A stretch of 64,000 nucleotides of DNA. Origin: Streptomyces sp. I6 (lineage in GTDB: Bacteria; Actinomycetota; Actinomycetes; Streptomycetales; Streptomycetaceae). The stretch covers positions 558,001 through 622,000 of the forward strand of contig RHDP01000001.1 of assembly GCA_003725745.1 (NCBI GenBank), given 5' to 3'. The position numbers and the translations under genes were made by a program. The notes below the pieces were generated by a model. The model was not told the origin of the DNA and did no database searches. It saw only the letters and a program-made list of their open reading frames with translations. Positions 19,458 to 28,633 of the stretch are shown here, in pieces (the stretch's first letter is position 1; each line of letters starts with the position of its first letter).

Positions 19458-20617
19458 CCGGCCACCTCGCGGACGGCCGTGTCCACCCGCACGTCGTCGA
19501 AGGCGCCGCGGAGCAGGGCCCGTTCGAGTTCGTCGGGGCTGCCGCCCCCGCGGACATGGGTCACGAAGTCCTCGGCGATCTGGTGGTCGTCACGGTCGCG
19601 CAGCCGCTCCGCGTAGCCGGCGGGCGCGTCCCCGCCGGTGCGCTCGGGGGCGAAGACGAGACTCAGGGTGTGCGGGAAGCGCCGGGTGAGCCGCGCCATG
19701 GGGTCGGCGGGCCGTACCGGGTCGGTGAGGGTGGCCTCGACCCAGGCCTCCTCGTGGCGTGCCAGCGCGGGGTCGGCCAGGAGGTCCTCGATCCGGCCCT
19801 CGACGCGGGCGAGCGGCCGGGGCACCGGGCAGTCCAGTCGCTCGGCGGTGATCTCCCCGGCCGGGCCGAGTTCCACGAGCCACATGGTCTTGCGGTGGTG
19901 GGTCTCGGAGAAGGAGTACGCGAGGGGGGAACCGGAGTACCGAACCCGCTCGCTGACGGTCTGGCAGCCATGCAGATGGCCGAGCGCCGTGTATTGGGCG
20001 CCGTCGAAGAGCGCGGCGGGGACGGCCGCGACACCGCCGACGGTGATGTCCCGCTCGCTGTCGCTCGGTTCGCCGCCCGCGACGAAGGCGTGTGCCAGGA
20101 CGACGGAGCGGGTGCCCGGCGCCCGCTCGGCGAGGTCCGCGCGCACCCGGTCCATCGCCGCGCCGAGCACCGCCTCGTGGCCCGCGGCCGTGCCGAACTC
20201 GTCCCGGACGAGGGCGGGTTCCAGATACGGCAGCCCGTAGAACGCTACGTCGCCGTGCCCGTCCCGCAGCACCACCGGGGTGGCGCAGCCCGCCGGGTCG
20301 GTACGCAGATGGATCCCGGCGCGCTCGATCAGCCCGGAGGCCACTCCGAGCCGGCGGGCCGAGTCGTGGTTTCCGGAGATCATCACGGTGGGCACACCCG
20401 CGTCTGCGAGCCGGTGCAGCACGTCGTCGAACAACTCCACGGCGGCCAGGGGTGGTACGGCCCTGTCGTAGACGTCCCCCGCCACCAGTACGGCGTCCAC
20501 CTCGTGTGTGTGCGCCGTGGCGACCAGGTGGTCGAGGAACGCCTGCTGTGCGCCGAGCAGGCTCACCCTGTGGAACGTACGCCCCAAATGCCAGTCCGAC
20601 GTGTGCAGAAATCTCAA
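19454..20617 (-). CDS. sbcD: SbcD nuclease subunit
   Basis: Mn-dependent calcineurin-like nuclease subunit of SbcCD. Metallophosphoesterase motifs in order: LHTSDWHLGRTFH, VLVAGDVYDRAVPP, MISGNHDSARRL, VVLAHAFVAGG and ALGHLHGCQTV. TTG 20617 is chosen as start because it places LRFLHTSDWH at the N-terminus as in the family; the frame remains open to 20707, adding 30 residues with no domain character. The stop overlaps the sbcC ATG. Intact, about 387 residues. Confidence 0.92.
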   Translation of the reverse strand: MRFLHTSDWHLGRTFHRVSLLGAQQAFLDHLVATAHTHEVDAVLVAGDVYDRAVPPLAAVELFDDVLHRLADAGVPTVMISGNHDSARRLGVASGLIERAGIHLRTDPAGCATPVVLRDGHGDVAFYGLPYLEPALVRDEFGTAAGHEAVLGAAMDRVRADLAERAPGTRSVVLAHAFVAGGEPSDSERDITVGGVAAVPAALFDGAQYTALGHLHGCQTVSERVRYSGSPLAYSFSETHHRKTMWLVELGPAGEITAERLDCPVPRPLARVEGRIEDLLADPALARHEEAWVEATLTDPVRPADPMARLTRRFPHTLSLVFAPERTGGDAPAGYAERLRDRDDHQIAEDFVTHVRGGGSPDELERALLRGAFDDVRVDTAVREVAG

Positions 20618-20806
20618 GAAAACGGCTCCGACCTGATCGTGTCCCCTCCCCGGCCCGGAGGCCGGCGCCCGGCCCGGGCGCGGGGCCCACCGGACGGCAT
20701 CGACCACGTTAGCGCCGTTGGTCGTCCGCTTCCCCCGGAGCCTCGGTTTTCACCCGATTCCGGGAGCGGTCCCCTCGGACCGGACCGGGCCGGGCCGTCC
20801 TGCTCT

Positions 20807-21433
20807 TCAGGCGTCTCCGTACGCCTCGCCACCGAGCTCCAGGCCGGCCGTGCCCGCGGTGGTGTCCGCGAGCCAGGCGCGGAAGGCGTCCACGTCGGAG
20901 TCCGGCAGGCCGATCTCGATCGCCACCGACTCCCCGTAGCGCACGTCCCGTACCTCCCGGCCGGTCGCGCGCAGATCGTTCTCGACCTTGCCGGCGCGCT
21001 GGTGGCCGACGGTGACGGTGGCGAGCCGGAAGCGCTGCCGGGTCACGGTGCCGAGCGCGTCCAGGGCCTCGCCGACGGCACCGCCGTAGGCGCGGATGAG
21101 CCCGCCCGCGCCGAGCTTCACCCCGCCGTAGTAGCGACTGACCACGGCGACGGCATAGCGGATGTCACGGCGGAGCAGCATCTGAAGCATCGGCACCCCG
21201 GCCGTGCCTCCGGGCTCGCCGTCGTCGCTCGCCTTCTGTACGGCGGCGTCGGCGCCGATGACGTACGCGAAGCAGTTGTGGGTGGCGGTCGGGTGCGTCC
21301 GGCGGACACGCGCGACGAAGTCCTGCGCGTCCCGCTCGGTCGCGGCCGGGGCGAGCGCGCAGACGAAGCGCGATCGGCTGATCTCGGTCTCGTGGACGCC
21401 CTCGCGGGCGACCGTCCGGTACTGCTCCTGCAT
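20807..21433 (-). CDS. YigZ/IMPACT-family protein
   Basis: Intact 208-residue protein. The N-terminal UPF0029/Impact domain includes THNCFAYVIG, SDDGEPGGTAGVPMLQML and VSRYYGGVKLGAGGLIRAYG; a C-terminal DUF1949 ferredoxin-like domain follows (HQRAGKVENDLRATG). Family members interact with the translation machinery (IMPACT inhibits Gcn2 in eukaryotes), but the bacterial role is undefined. Single gene in a backbone region. Confidence 0.9.
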   Translation of the reverse strand: MQEQYRTVAREGVHETEISRSRFVCALAPAATERDAQDFVARVRRTHPTATHNCFAYVIGADAAVQKASDDGEPGGTAGVPMLQMLLRRDIRYAVAVVSRYYGGVKLGAGGLIRAYGGAVGEALDALGTVTRQRFRLATVTVGHQRAGKVENDLRATGREVRDVRYGESVAIEIGLPDSDVDAFRAWLADTTAGTAGLELGGEAYGDA

Positions 21434-21798
21434 CCCGCCACCCTATGCCGCCGCGCGGTCCGCCCGGTCCGTCCAACCGGTGCGGGGGTGCGAGGGGTGC
21501 GGGGGTGCGAGGGGTGCGAGGGGTGCGAGGGTCGGTGCCCCGCCCGGGAACGGGGCACCGAGAGGGTGGGGGCGGTCGTCGCGGCTCGCGGGGACGGCCG
21601 CCGCGGGGCGCGGGCCCCTGTGCGGGACGGGGCCGTCGGCGGCCTCCCCGCGTCCACCGGGAATGCCGAGGGACCGCCGGCCGTTCCCCATTGCGGCGGG
21701 AGACCACCGCCGCAGCGGGAGACCACCGCCGCAGCGGGAGACCACCGCCGCAGCGGGAGACCGGCGCCGCAGCGAGCGAACGACCAGGGAGGCAGCAC
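21434..21798. other. Repeat-rich intergenic region
   Basis: No gene. It contains GTGCGAGGG-type repeats (21482-21531) and the 19-bp array at 21696-21771, directly ahead of the CoA-binding protein start. Confidence 0.6.
21696..21771. repeat. Four-copy 19-bp tandem repeat
   Basis: Unit GCGGGAGACCACCGCCGCA repeated four times; the last copy has GGC in place of ACC-A at its middle. It ends 27 bases before the CoA-binding protein start. Confidence 0.9.
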
Positions 21799-22206
21799 GT
21801 GCACAGCGAGACGGACAGCGTCCGCAGGATCCTCAACGATCTCGGCGACACGTGGGCGATCGTCGGCCTCTCCTCGAACGAGCGACGCGCCGCCTACGGG
21901 GTCGCGAAGGTGCTCCAGCGCTACGGCAAACGCATCGTACCGGTGCACCCGAAGGCCGAGAGGGTGCACGGGGAGCAGGGCTATCCGTCCCTCGACGCCG
22001 TTCCGTTCGACGTCGACGTCGTGGACGTCTTCGTCAACAGCGCCCTGGCCGGCGCGGTCGCCGACCAGGCCGTGGCCAAGGGCGCCGGGGCCGTGTGGTT
22101 CCAGTTGGGCGTCATCGACGAGGAGGCGTACGAGCGGACCCGCGCCGCGGGCCTCGAGATGGTCATGGACCGCTGCCCGGCGATCGAGATCCCGCTCCTC
22201 GACTGA
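21799..22206 (+). CDS. CoA-binding domain protein (YccU-like)
   Basis: 135-residue Rossmann-fold CoA-binding protein. The nucleotide-binding segment is WAIVGLSSNERRAAYGVAKV, followed by VPVHPKAERVHGEQGYPSL, DVDVVDVFVNS and the late AVWFQLGVIDEEA with VMDRCPAIE. GTG 21799 follows GGGAGGCAGCAC. This small stand-alone family resembles the N-terminus of succinyl-CoA synthetase alpha; the biological role is not established. Intact. Confidence 0.88.
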   Translation: MHSETDSVRRILNDLGDTWAIVGLSSNERRAAYGVAKVLQRYGKRIVPVHPKAERVHGEQGYPSLDAVPFDVDVVDVFVNSALAGAVADQAVAKGAGAVWFQLGVIDEEAYERTRAAGLEMVMDRCPAIEIPLLD

Positions 22207-22391
22207 GGCCGTCCCGCGAGGAGGACGGGCGCGGCCCCACCGGCAGCACGGGCGCGGCGGTACCACCGGCACCCGGGGGCGCCCCGCCGGGAGCACGCAC
22301 GGGCGAGGTCCGGCCCGGCGACACGGGCGGAAGCCGCGGCTCCGCTCCCCGCCGAACGCCGGCGCCTTCAGGCGGTCGGTCGGTCAGGCGG

Positions 22392-22949
22392 TCAGGCGGT
22401 GCCGAGACCTTCGGGCACCACGGCGCCGGGGAGCCCGGCGAAGACCTTCCCGGGCACGATCAGCTTGCCGCGGCGGCGGCCGCTGCCGACGAGCACCCAC
22501 TCGGTGCCGACGACCGCGGAGTCGACGAGCAGGGGCCAGCCGGCGGGCAGGCCGATCGGGGTGACCCCGCCGTACTCCGTGCCCGACTCGTCCGTCGCGG
22601 TCTCCATGGGGGCGAACGAAGCCATGCGGGCGCCGAGTTGCCTGCGCACCACGCCGTTGACGTCGACCCGGGTCCTGAACAGGACCAGGCACGCGGCAAG
22701 GGTCGACGCACCGCCGCGCCTGCCGGCCACCACGACGCAGTTGGCCGAGGCGGAGAGGAGGCCGGCGCCGTGGTGCTCGACGGGCACGGCGGTGTCGGCG
22801 ATGGCCGGGCCGGTGTCGACGTACAGCGGCTACCGGGCCGGGACGTCACCGCTCCAGGCCCTTACGGCGTCGGCGACCGGGGCGACCAGGAGGTCGAGGC
22901 ACTCCGGGGCCGGCCGTGCGTCGTCGAAGTCTCCGATGGGTGCGCGCAT
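22392..22949 (-). CDS. YbaK/ProX-type aminoacyl-tRNA deacylase, interrupted by an in-frame TAG
   Basis: YbaK/EbsC-like editing domain that hydrolyses mischarged aminoacyl-tRNA. From ATG 22949 the frame reads MRAPIGDFDDARPAPECLDL to DVPAR, then meets TAG at 22830-22832, then continues in the same frame as PLYVDTGPAIADTAVPVEHH and on through ANCVVVAGRR, ATDESGTEYGGVTPIGLP and a stop at 22392. The downstream part alone (from GTG 22787) would lack the first strand. Unlike the other broken genes here this is a stop without a net frame change, so either a true nonsense mutation or compensating base errors. Confidence 0.75.
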
Positions 22950-22962
22950 GGCGGGCACGCTA

Positions 22963-23066
22963 CAGCGGACGGGGTTCACCGGACCGGGCCCCTCAGCGGA
23001 CGGGGTTCACCGGACCGGGCCCCTCAGCGGACGGGGCCCCTCGGCCGGGCCCTTCAGCGGACGGGA
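22963..23066. repeat. 31-bp tandem repeat, two full and two partial copies
   Basis: A 31-bp unit beginning CAGCGGACGGGGTTCACC is at 22963-22993 and 22994-23024, followed by two shortened copies. The last runs into the 3' end of the XRE-cupin gene (stop at 23054), which may be the source of the duplicated segment. Confidence 0.85.
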
Positions 23067-23626
23067 GGGATGGAGACCGCCATGGTCATCTCGACCGTCC
23101 CGGCTCCCGCGTTGCGGTAGACGTGCGGCACGTTCGCCTCGTAGGTGGCCGAGGTTCCGGCCGGCACCGTGTACGGCTGCCCCTCGACGACGAGGGTGAG
23201 TTCCCCGGACGTGACGTGCAGGAGTTCGACGGTGCCGTCGGGGTGGGGGTCGGAGGCGCTCTCCTCGCCCGGCGCCAGCGTCCAGGCCCAGAGTTCCAGC
23301 GGGCCGCGGGCCTCGGCGCCGACGAGCAGCGTGTTCGAGCTGCCGCCGGGGGTGGACCACATGCGCACGGCCTGCTCCCGCGGGACGAGCTGGACCTGCG
23401 GTCCCTGGTCGTAGTCGAGGAGCGTGGTGATGCTGACTCCGAGGGCGTCGGCGAGTTTGACCGTGGTGCCCACGCTGGGATTGGTGCGCGCCTGCTCGAT
23501 CTGGATGATCATGCCGCGGCTGACGCCCGAGCGGGCGGCGAGGGCGTCGAGCGTGAAACCCCGCTCGCCGCGCCAGCGCTTCAGGTTGCGGGCGAGCGAC
23601 TGCGTGAGCTGTTCGAGGTCCGACAC
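23054..23626 (-). CDS. XRE-family regulator with C-terminal cupin domain
   Basis: HTH_3 domain at residues about 10-65 (GFTLDALAARSGVSRGMIIQ, IEQARTNPSVGTTVKLADALG) and a cupin at about 105-185 (HPDGTVELLHVTSGELTLVV). GTG 23626 gives VSDLEQLTQSLARNLKRWRG; TTG 23659 would add 11 residues, but the DNA there is AT-rich and promoter-like, so the shorter form is preferred. It is divergent from an EamA transporter with about 90 bases between them, so it most likely senses the transporter's substrate and controls both genes. Intact. Confidence 0.88.
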   Translation of the reverse strand: MSDLEQLTQSLARNLKRWRGERGFTLDALAARSGVSRGMIIQIEQARTNPSVGTTVKLADALGVSITTLLDYDQGPQVQLVPREQAVRMWSTPGGSSNTLLVGAEARGPLELWAWTLAPGEESASDPHPDGTVELLHVTSGELTLVVEGQPYTVPAGTSATYEANVPHVYRNAGAGTVEMTMAVSIPPVR

Positions 23627-23718
23627 ATTCCGTCCAATATTTTTGATAGACCAGTTCAACCGGCTGTACTACGGTGTGGTGCACCCGATCGTTCACCGAA
23701 CTGTACTGCGAGGCATCG

Positions 23719-24585
23719 ATGACAGCCCTGTTCGCCCTGGCCACCAGCCTTCTGTGGGGGCTGGCCGACTTCGGCGGCGGACTGCTGACGCGACGCACCC
23801 CCGCGTTGACGGTCGTGGTGGTCTCGCAGACGATCGCCGTGGCCGTCCTCGGCGTGATCGTCGCGCTCACCGGTGGGTGGAGCGAGGCGGGGCCCCTGCT
23901 CTGGTACGCGGTGGCGGCCGGTGCCGTCGGCCCGGTGGCGATGCTGAGCTTCTACAAGGCGCTGGCTCTCGGCCCCATGGGCGTCGTCTCCCCCCTGGGA
24001 TCGCTCGGGGTCGTGGTGCCCGTCTCGGTGGGTCTGCTCCTCGGCGAGCGGCCCGGGCTGCTCCAGTTCGCCGGCATCGGCGTCGCCGTCGCGGGCGTAC
24101 TGCTCGCGGGCGGCCCGGAACTGCGGGGCGCGCCCGTGCAGCGCCAGGCGATCCTGCTGACCCTGCTCGCCGCGTTCGGTTTCGGCTCCGTGATGGCGCT
24201 CATCGCCGAGGCGTCGACCACGCTCACCGGCCTGTTCCTGGCACTGTTCGTGCAGCGCGTCACCAACGTCCTGGTGGGCGGCGCGGCGCTGTACGTCTCG
24301 GTGAAGCGGGGCGGCCGCGCCCTCCCGGAGGACGGCGGGCCGGGCCTGATCGTCCGCTCGCTGCCGGCCCTCGCCTTCGTCGGCCTGGCGGACGTCGCCG
24401 CCAACGGCACGTACTCCATTGCCGCACAGCAGGGCCCGGTGGCGATCGCGGCGGTACTCGCCTCGCTCTACCCCGTGGTCACCGCCCTGGCCGCGCGCGG
24501 CGTGCTCAAGGAGCGGCTGCGCGCGGTGCAGGCCGCCGGCGCCGGGCTGGCGCTCGTCGGCACGGTCCTCCTGGCGACGGGCTGA
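23719..24585 (+). CDS. EamA/DMT-family transporter
   Basis: 288-residue membrane protein with about ten hydrophobic segments in two EamA halves. The start is MTALFALATSLLWGLADFGG; the first half includes YKALALGPMGVVSPLGSLGV and the second half AAQQGPVAIAAVLASLYPVV, both matching the EamA hallmark (A-l-xx-PlxASLYPVvT). Probably exports a small metabolite or amino acid. Paired divergently with the XRE-cupin regulator. Intact. Confidence 0.9.
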   Translation: MTALFALATSLLWGLADFGGGLLTRRTPALTVVVVSQTIAVAVLGVIVALTGGWSEAGPLLWYAVAAGAVGPVAMLSFYKALALGPMGVVSPLGSLGVVVPVSVGLLLGERPGLLQFAGIGVAVAGVLLAGGPELRGAPVQRQAILLTLLAAFGFGSVMALIAEASTTLTGLFLALFVQRVTNVLVGGAALYVSVKRGGRALPEDGGPGLIVRSLPALAFVGLADVAANGTYSIAAQQGPVAIAAVLASLYPVVTALAARGVLKERLRAVQAAGAGLALVGTVLLATG

Positions 24586-24633
24586 CCGCCGTCCGCGGTC
24601 CGCGGTCCGCGGTCCGGCCGGGCCATCGGCCGG

Positions 24634-25389
24634 TCAGCGTTCGTCGAGGTCGGCGAGATCGGCAAGGTCGGCGAGGGCGACCAGTTGCTCCGGTGTCACC
24701 CCCTCCGGGATCGGCAGCGGCGCGGGCGTCCGCATCGGCGGCCGCCAGCCCTCGGCCGGGTCCCAGCTGCGGACCACCCTTGCGGGCGCACCGGCGACCA
24801 CCGAGTGGTCGGGCACCTCGCCGCGGACGACGGCCCCCGCCGCGACCACGACGTTGCGGCCGAGGCGGGCCCCCGGCAGGATCACGGCGCCCGTGCCCAG
24901 CCAGCAGCCGGGCCCGATCTCCACGGGCTCGGCGCGCGGCCACTGCTTCCCGACCGGCGTGCACGGGTCGTCGTAGCTGTGGTTGGTCGAGGTGATGTAG
25001 ACGTACGGGCCGCAGTACGTGTCGGAGCCGATCCGCACCCTTGTGTCGGCGATGACGTGGCTGCCGCGCCCGAGGACCACGCCGTCGCCGAGGGTGAGGA
25101 TCGGGTCGGGTCCGAGGTCGAGGCCGGGCATCATGCCCGCGGTCAGCGTCACCTGCTCCGCGATGACGCAGTGCTCGCCGAGCTCGATCCACGCCTCCCC
25201 GAACACCGTTCCCTGCGGGAACGCCAGCCGGGTACCGGTACCGATGGCGCGGAAGCGCAGCGGGCCGGGCCGCTCCGCGGTCACCGCACCCGCCTCCCGC
25301 GCCCAGCGCCAGCCAGCGTGCACGGCCCGCGACACCAGACGCCGCCACCAGGAGGCCGGCGGGAGGAACGTGTTTCGGTTCTTCGGCAC
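24634..25389 (-). CDS. Left-handed beta-helix (hexapeptide) acyltransferase
   Basis: Intact 251-residue protein with hexapeptide repeats from about residue 60 to 200: IELGEHCVIAEQVTL, LGDGVVLGRGSHVIADTRVRIG, then ITSTNHSYDD with a candidate catalytic His, then IGPGCWLGTGAVILPGARLG and VVAAGAVVRGEVPDHSVVAG. This order is that of maltose/galactoside/polysaccharide O-acetyltransferases. Acceptor unknown. The last 60 residues are low complexity. Monocistronic. Confidence 0.85.
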   Translation of the reverse strand: MPKNRNTFLPPASWWRRLVSRAVHAGWRWAREAGAVTAERPGPLRFRAIGTGTRLAFPQGTVFGEAWIELGEHCVIAEQVTLTAGMMPGLDLGPDPILTLGDGVVLGRGSHVIADTRVRIGSDTYCGPYVYITSTNHSYDDPCTPVGKQWPRAEPVEIGPGCWLGTGAVILPGARLGRNVVVAAGAVVRGEVPDHSVVAGAPARVVRSWDPAEGWRPPMRTPAPLPIPEGVTPEQLVALADLADLADLDER

Positions 25390-25703
25390 CAGGCCACGGT
25401 AGTGGGCCCGGATGCGGGCAACCCGGGAGGTGCGCTGTGACCTTCACCCCACGCCGTGCGGCGCGTGGATTCGCGGGGGAAGCCCGGTGGAATTGCGAGG
25501 GGCGGCCCAGGCGGCAGTCTGGGGTGGAAGGACCCGAGTGCCCGCGACGAGCAGGACGAAGAGGGAGCCGAGGAGGCGGACGAACCGGACGGGAGGACGC
25601 GGGAACAAGGAGATGGACGAACCGGACGGGAGGACGCGCGAACGAGGAGACGAAGGGCCGGGAAGGGGACGGGGAGACGCGGACGCGACGAGAAGGGACC
25701 AGG
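25390..25703. other. Intergenic region with a 23-bp direct repeat
   Basis: No domain on any strand. GACGAACCGGACGGGAGGAC(GCG) occurs at 25579-25601 and 25616-25638, 37 bases apart. Purine-rich leader immediately before the FUSC gene. Confidence 0.5.
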
Positions 25704-26920
25704 GTGGCAGCAACCAGCGAACCCTTGCGTGATCTGGTACGGCGTCATCGGGAGCCGGCAGTCGTCCAGACGGTGCGGTCCACCGCCGCAGCGGTCGTCT
25801 CCTATGTCATCGCCCTCCGGTTGAGCGCCGAACCGGTCCCCCTGACCGCGCCGCTGACGGCGCTGCTCGTCGTCCAGGTCACGCTCTACTCGACTCTCAC
25901 CACCGGCATCCGGCGGGTGAACTCGGTCGTGGCCGGAGTGCTGATCGCGATCGGTTTCAGCGCCCTGGTGGGACTGAGCTGGTGGAGCCTCGGGCTGGTG
26001 ATCCTCGCCTCGCTGGTGATCGGGCGGTTCGTGAAGGTCGGCGAGTTCGTGCCCGAAGTGGCGATCAGCGCCATGCTCGTCCTCGGTGTGACGCAGGTGA
26101 CGGAGACGGCCTGGGACCGGGTCCTGGAGACCCTGATCGGTGCCGTGGTGGGACTGCTCTTCAACGTCCTCTTCGTACCGCCCGTCTGGGTGAGCGACGC
26201 CAGCGCGGCGATCAACGACCTGTCGGGGCGGATGCGCGGCCTGCTGGCGCACATCGCCGAGGAACTGGGCGAGCACACCCCGGTGGCACGGGCGGCTGCC
26301 CGGCTGCACGAGGCCCGCCGGCTCGACCACGACATCGTGCAGGTGGACGCCGCGCTGCGGCAGGCGGAGGAGAGCCTGCGGCTCAATCCACGGGTCAAGG
26401 AGCCGGAGCTCTCCCGGGTCGTGCTCAGGACCGGACTGGACACCCTGGAGATCTGTGCGGTGATCCTCCGGGTCTCCTGCCGGACGCTCACCGACCTGGC
26501 GAAGACCCAGCCCACCGGCATCATCTTCTCGCCTGCCGCGACCAGGGGCTGCAGGACCTGTTCGGTCATCTGTCCGATGCCATCGGGGCCTTCACCGCAC
26601 TGATCACCACCCAGATGTCCGTCGCCGGAGCGGACGCCGAGGCCCGCCTCTCCGAGGAACTCGCCGAGGGCCGCGCCTGCCGGGACCGCGTCGCCGCGAT
26701 GCTCCTCGACGACCTCCGCGAGGACCAGCGGAACTGGCAACTGCACGGGGCACTGCTGGCCGAGGCCGACCGGATCCTCGACGAGCTGGACGTCGAGAAG
26801 CGGTCCGAGCGCCTCATCGAAGAGCTCGACCGGCACGCCCGCGAGCGCCTGACGCGCCGCAGGTGGCTCGACGATGTCAGGGTCCGCGTCCGCCGCGGTC
26901 TGGGGCGGGACGGGGAATGA
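25704..26920 (+). CDS. FUSC/aromatic-acid-exporter family membrane protein (one apparent frameshift)
   Basis: Four to six hydrophobic helices in the first 170 residues (AAAVVSYVIALRLSAEPVPL, VVAGVLIAIGFSALVGLSWW, VLETLIGAVVGLLFNVLF) followed by a long charged helical cytoplasmic part. This is the FUSC/ArAE half-transporter layout. GTG 25704 is preceded by AGAAGGGA. The frame steps near 26540, where IIFSPAA is followed by DQGLQDLFGHLSDAIGAF in the next frame. Substrate unknown; relatives export aromatic acids. Confidence 0.82.
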
Positions 26921-26968
26921 GGTGGGGCGGGCGGGGACGCCGTTGGCGACCGCCCGTGCGGGGACGCA

Positions 26969-27013
26969 CCGGGGCGGCCGCACCGGCACCGGAGTGCGGT
27001 GCGGCCGCCCCGG
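26969..27013. terminator. Bidirectional terminator hairpin
   Basis: Perfect 16-bp stem: CCGGGGCGGCCGCACC at 26969-26984 pairs with 26998-27013, loop of 13. It lies between the convergent FUSC and CsbD genes. Confidence 0.85.
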
Positions 27014-27035
27014 GGATGAGCGGCGCGGGCCCGGC

Positions 27036-27210
27036 TCAGCGGCCGGACTTCCTCATCCGCTCGCCGGCGTCGTGCGCGGCCTCCTGGGCCTTGCCCGCCA
27101 TCTGCTCGCCACGGCCCTCGGCCTGCATCCCGCGGTCGCCCATGGCCTTGCCGGCGGATTCCTTCATCTTGCCCTTGGCCTGCTTCGCCTTGGCCTTTGC
27201 CTTGCCCATG
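27036..27210 (-). CDS. CsbD-like small stress protein
   Basis: 57-residue Lys/Ala-rich hydrophilic protein (MGKAKAKAKQAKGKMKESAG) with the CsbD-type KGKMKE-AGKAMGD pattern and a predicted amphipathic helix. In Bacillus CsbD is part of the general stress regulon; here the role is inferred. Intact; ends in KSGR. Confidence 0.75.
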
Positions 27211-27318
27211 TCGGTTGTCCCTTCGTTGTGGGGGGTGGACTGGCACATCCACCTTGCACTCCTCACGCAGGGTCCGCAATCGGTGACGCTCGGCACACGG
27301 TCGCCCGGGGGCCGGGCA

Positions 27319-27480
27319 TCAGTCCGGCGGCTCGGGCGCCGGACGGGTGCCCGGTTCGGGATCGACGGGCGGGGCCGGGCCGGGCGACGGTGCGGACGGC
27401 CGGGGATCGCGGGGTACGGGATCGGGGCCGCTCGGCACCGGTTCGGGACCGTCCGGGTGCGGTTTCTTCGGGGTGGTCAT
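27319..27480 (-). CDS. Small proline-rich hypothetical protein
   Basis: 53 residues from ATG 27480, with GGAAGG about 8 bases upstream. The sequence is a run of Pro-x-Pro units (MTTPKKPHPDGPEPVPSGPD and on), probably disordered. No family recognised; supported mainly by its ribosome binding site and the neighbouring small stress gene. Confidence 0.45.
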   Translation of the reverse strand: MTTPKKPHPDGPEPVPSGPDPVPRDPRPSAPSPGPAPPVDPEPGTRPAPEPPD

Positions 27481-27783
27481 GACTGCGCCTTCCGGGTCCT
27501 CAGGGGGCGTTCGCACAGCCGGGTACCCGCATGGAGCGGGAAGTACCGGGGGCCGGCCGTGCGGGCGCGGGCCGGCTGTGCGGGCGCCGACCGGCCGGAT
27601 CGCCGGCCCAGCAAAATCCCCGAGTCCGGCGGTAGCGACGGCGCAACGTCCTGTGGCGCAGCGGGCACCACACGCCGAACGGCCCCGCCGCCCGCGGTCC
27701 GGACGCCCGGCCCGACACTCCGGGGGCGGGCCGGCCGCACCGCCGCACCAGTCGAACGGACCGGCTGCCCGGCCGCCGGTGTG
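27481..27783. other. Intergenic region
   Basis: Nothing recognised beyond short G+C-rich repeats; no supported gene on either strand. Confidence 0.5.
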
Positions 27784-28320
27784 TCAGCCCTCGGCCGCCG
27801 CCCGGTGGTTCTTCACCAGCTCCAGGTACATCGCGGCGTTGAGTCTGACGCCCTCGCGCTCCTCGTCCGTCAGCTCCCGCTTGACCCTGGCCGGGACGCC
27901 GGCGACGAGGGAACCCGGCGGCACGCGCATGCCCTGCGGCACGAGTGCCTGCGCCGCCACGAGGGACCCGGCGCCGATGCGGGCGCCGTTGAGGACGGTC
28001 GCACCCATGCCGACGAGGACGTCGTCCTCCACGGTGCAGCCGTGGAGCACGGCGTTGTGGCCCACGGAGACGCGTTCACCGATGGTCACGGGGAAGCCGG
28101 GGTCGACGTGGACGGTGCAGTTGTCCTGGATGTTGCTGTCGGCACCGAGGACGATCGGGCCGCAGTCGGCGCGCAGCACGGTGTGGTACCAGACGCTCGC
28201 GCCGGCCGCCATGGTGACGTCGCCGATCACCACGGACGTGGGCGCGGTGAACGCCTCCGGTGAGATCCGCGGGGCCTTGCCGCCGACCGCCGAGACCAGT
28301 GCCCGCTCACGCTCCGCCAT
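27784..28320 (-). CDS. Gamma-class carbonic anhydrase-like hexapeptide protein
   Basis: 178-residue left-handed beta-helix protein of the gamma-carbonic anhydrase/YrdA family. Metal-ligand histidines lie in DNCTVHVD and VGHNAVLHGC; repeats include VGMGATVLNGARIGAGSLVA and a C-terminal helix NAAMYLELVKNHR. It starts at ATG 28320. Many bacterial members bind zinc without strong anhydrase activity, so the activity is uncertain. Intact. Confidence 0.87.
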   Translation of the reverse strand: MAERERALVSAVGGKAPRISPEAFTAPTSVVIGDVTMAAGASVWYHTVLRADCGPIVLGADSNIQDNCTVHVDPGFPVTIGERVSVGHNAVLHGCTVEDDVLVGMGATVLNGARIGAGSLVAAQALVPQGMRVPPGSLVAGVPARVKRELTDEEREGVRLNAAMYLELVKNHRAAAEG

Positions 28321-28633
28321 CGCCCTCTCCTCACCCCGGCCGCCGTGCCGCCCTCCTATGCACCGTAGGCGATGCCGCGGCCGGCCCGGCCGCCGGGGCG
28401 TCACCTGCGCCGCGACGGGGCGGCACTCGCGCCTCCCGCCGTCCCGTACTCGGGGTACTCGTGTCCCTGCCCGTGCCCGTGAAGCACCGCTCGGGCCCGT
28501 CCGTGGCCGAGCCCGGTCTGCCCGGCGTGCGTCCCCCAGCGGCGCACGCCGGGCAGACCCCGCCTCCGGGGCGAGAGCCGCCCCCGGTCGTGGGCGCGGG
28601 GACGTTCCGGGGTTCCGGCACCCGGAGGGAGGG
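28321..28633. other. Intergenic region
   Basis: Contains the thioesterase terminator at 28515-28559. No gene recognised. Confidence 0.5.
28515..28559 (-). terminator. Terminator of the thioesterase gene
   Basis: Perfect 17-bp stem (GGTCTGCCCGGCGTGCG at 28515-28531 with 28543-28559), 11-base loop, 75 bases after the minus-strand stop at 28634. Confidence 0.8.

Noticed and set aside
25437-25703. N-terminal extension of the FUSC gene
   Set aside because: The frame is open but the sequence is a purine-rich repeat with no hydrophobic segment; GTG 25704 has a suitable upstream site.
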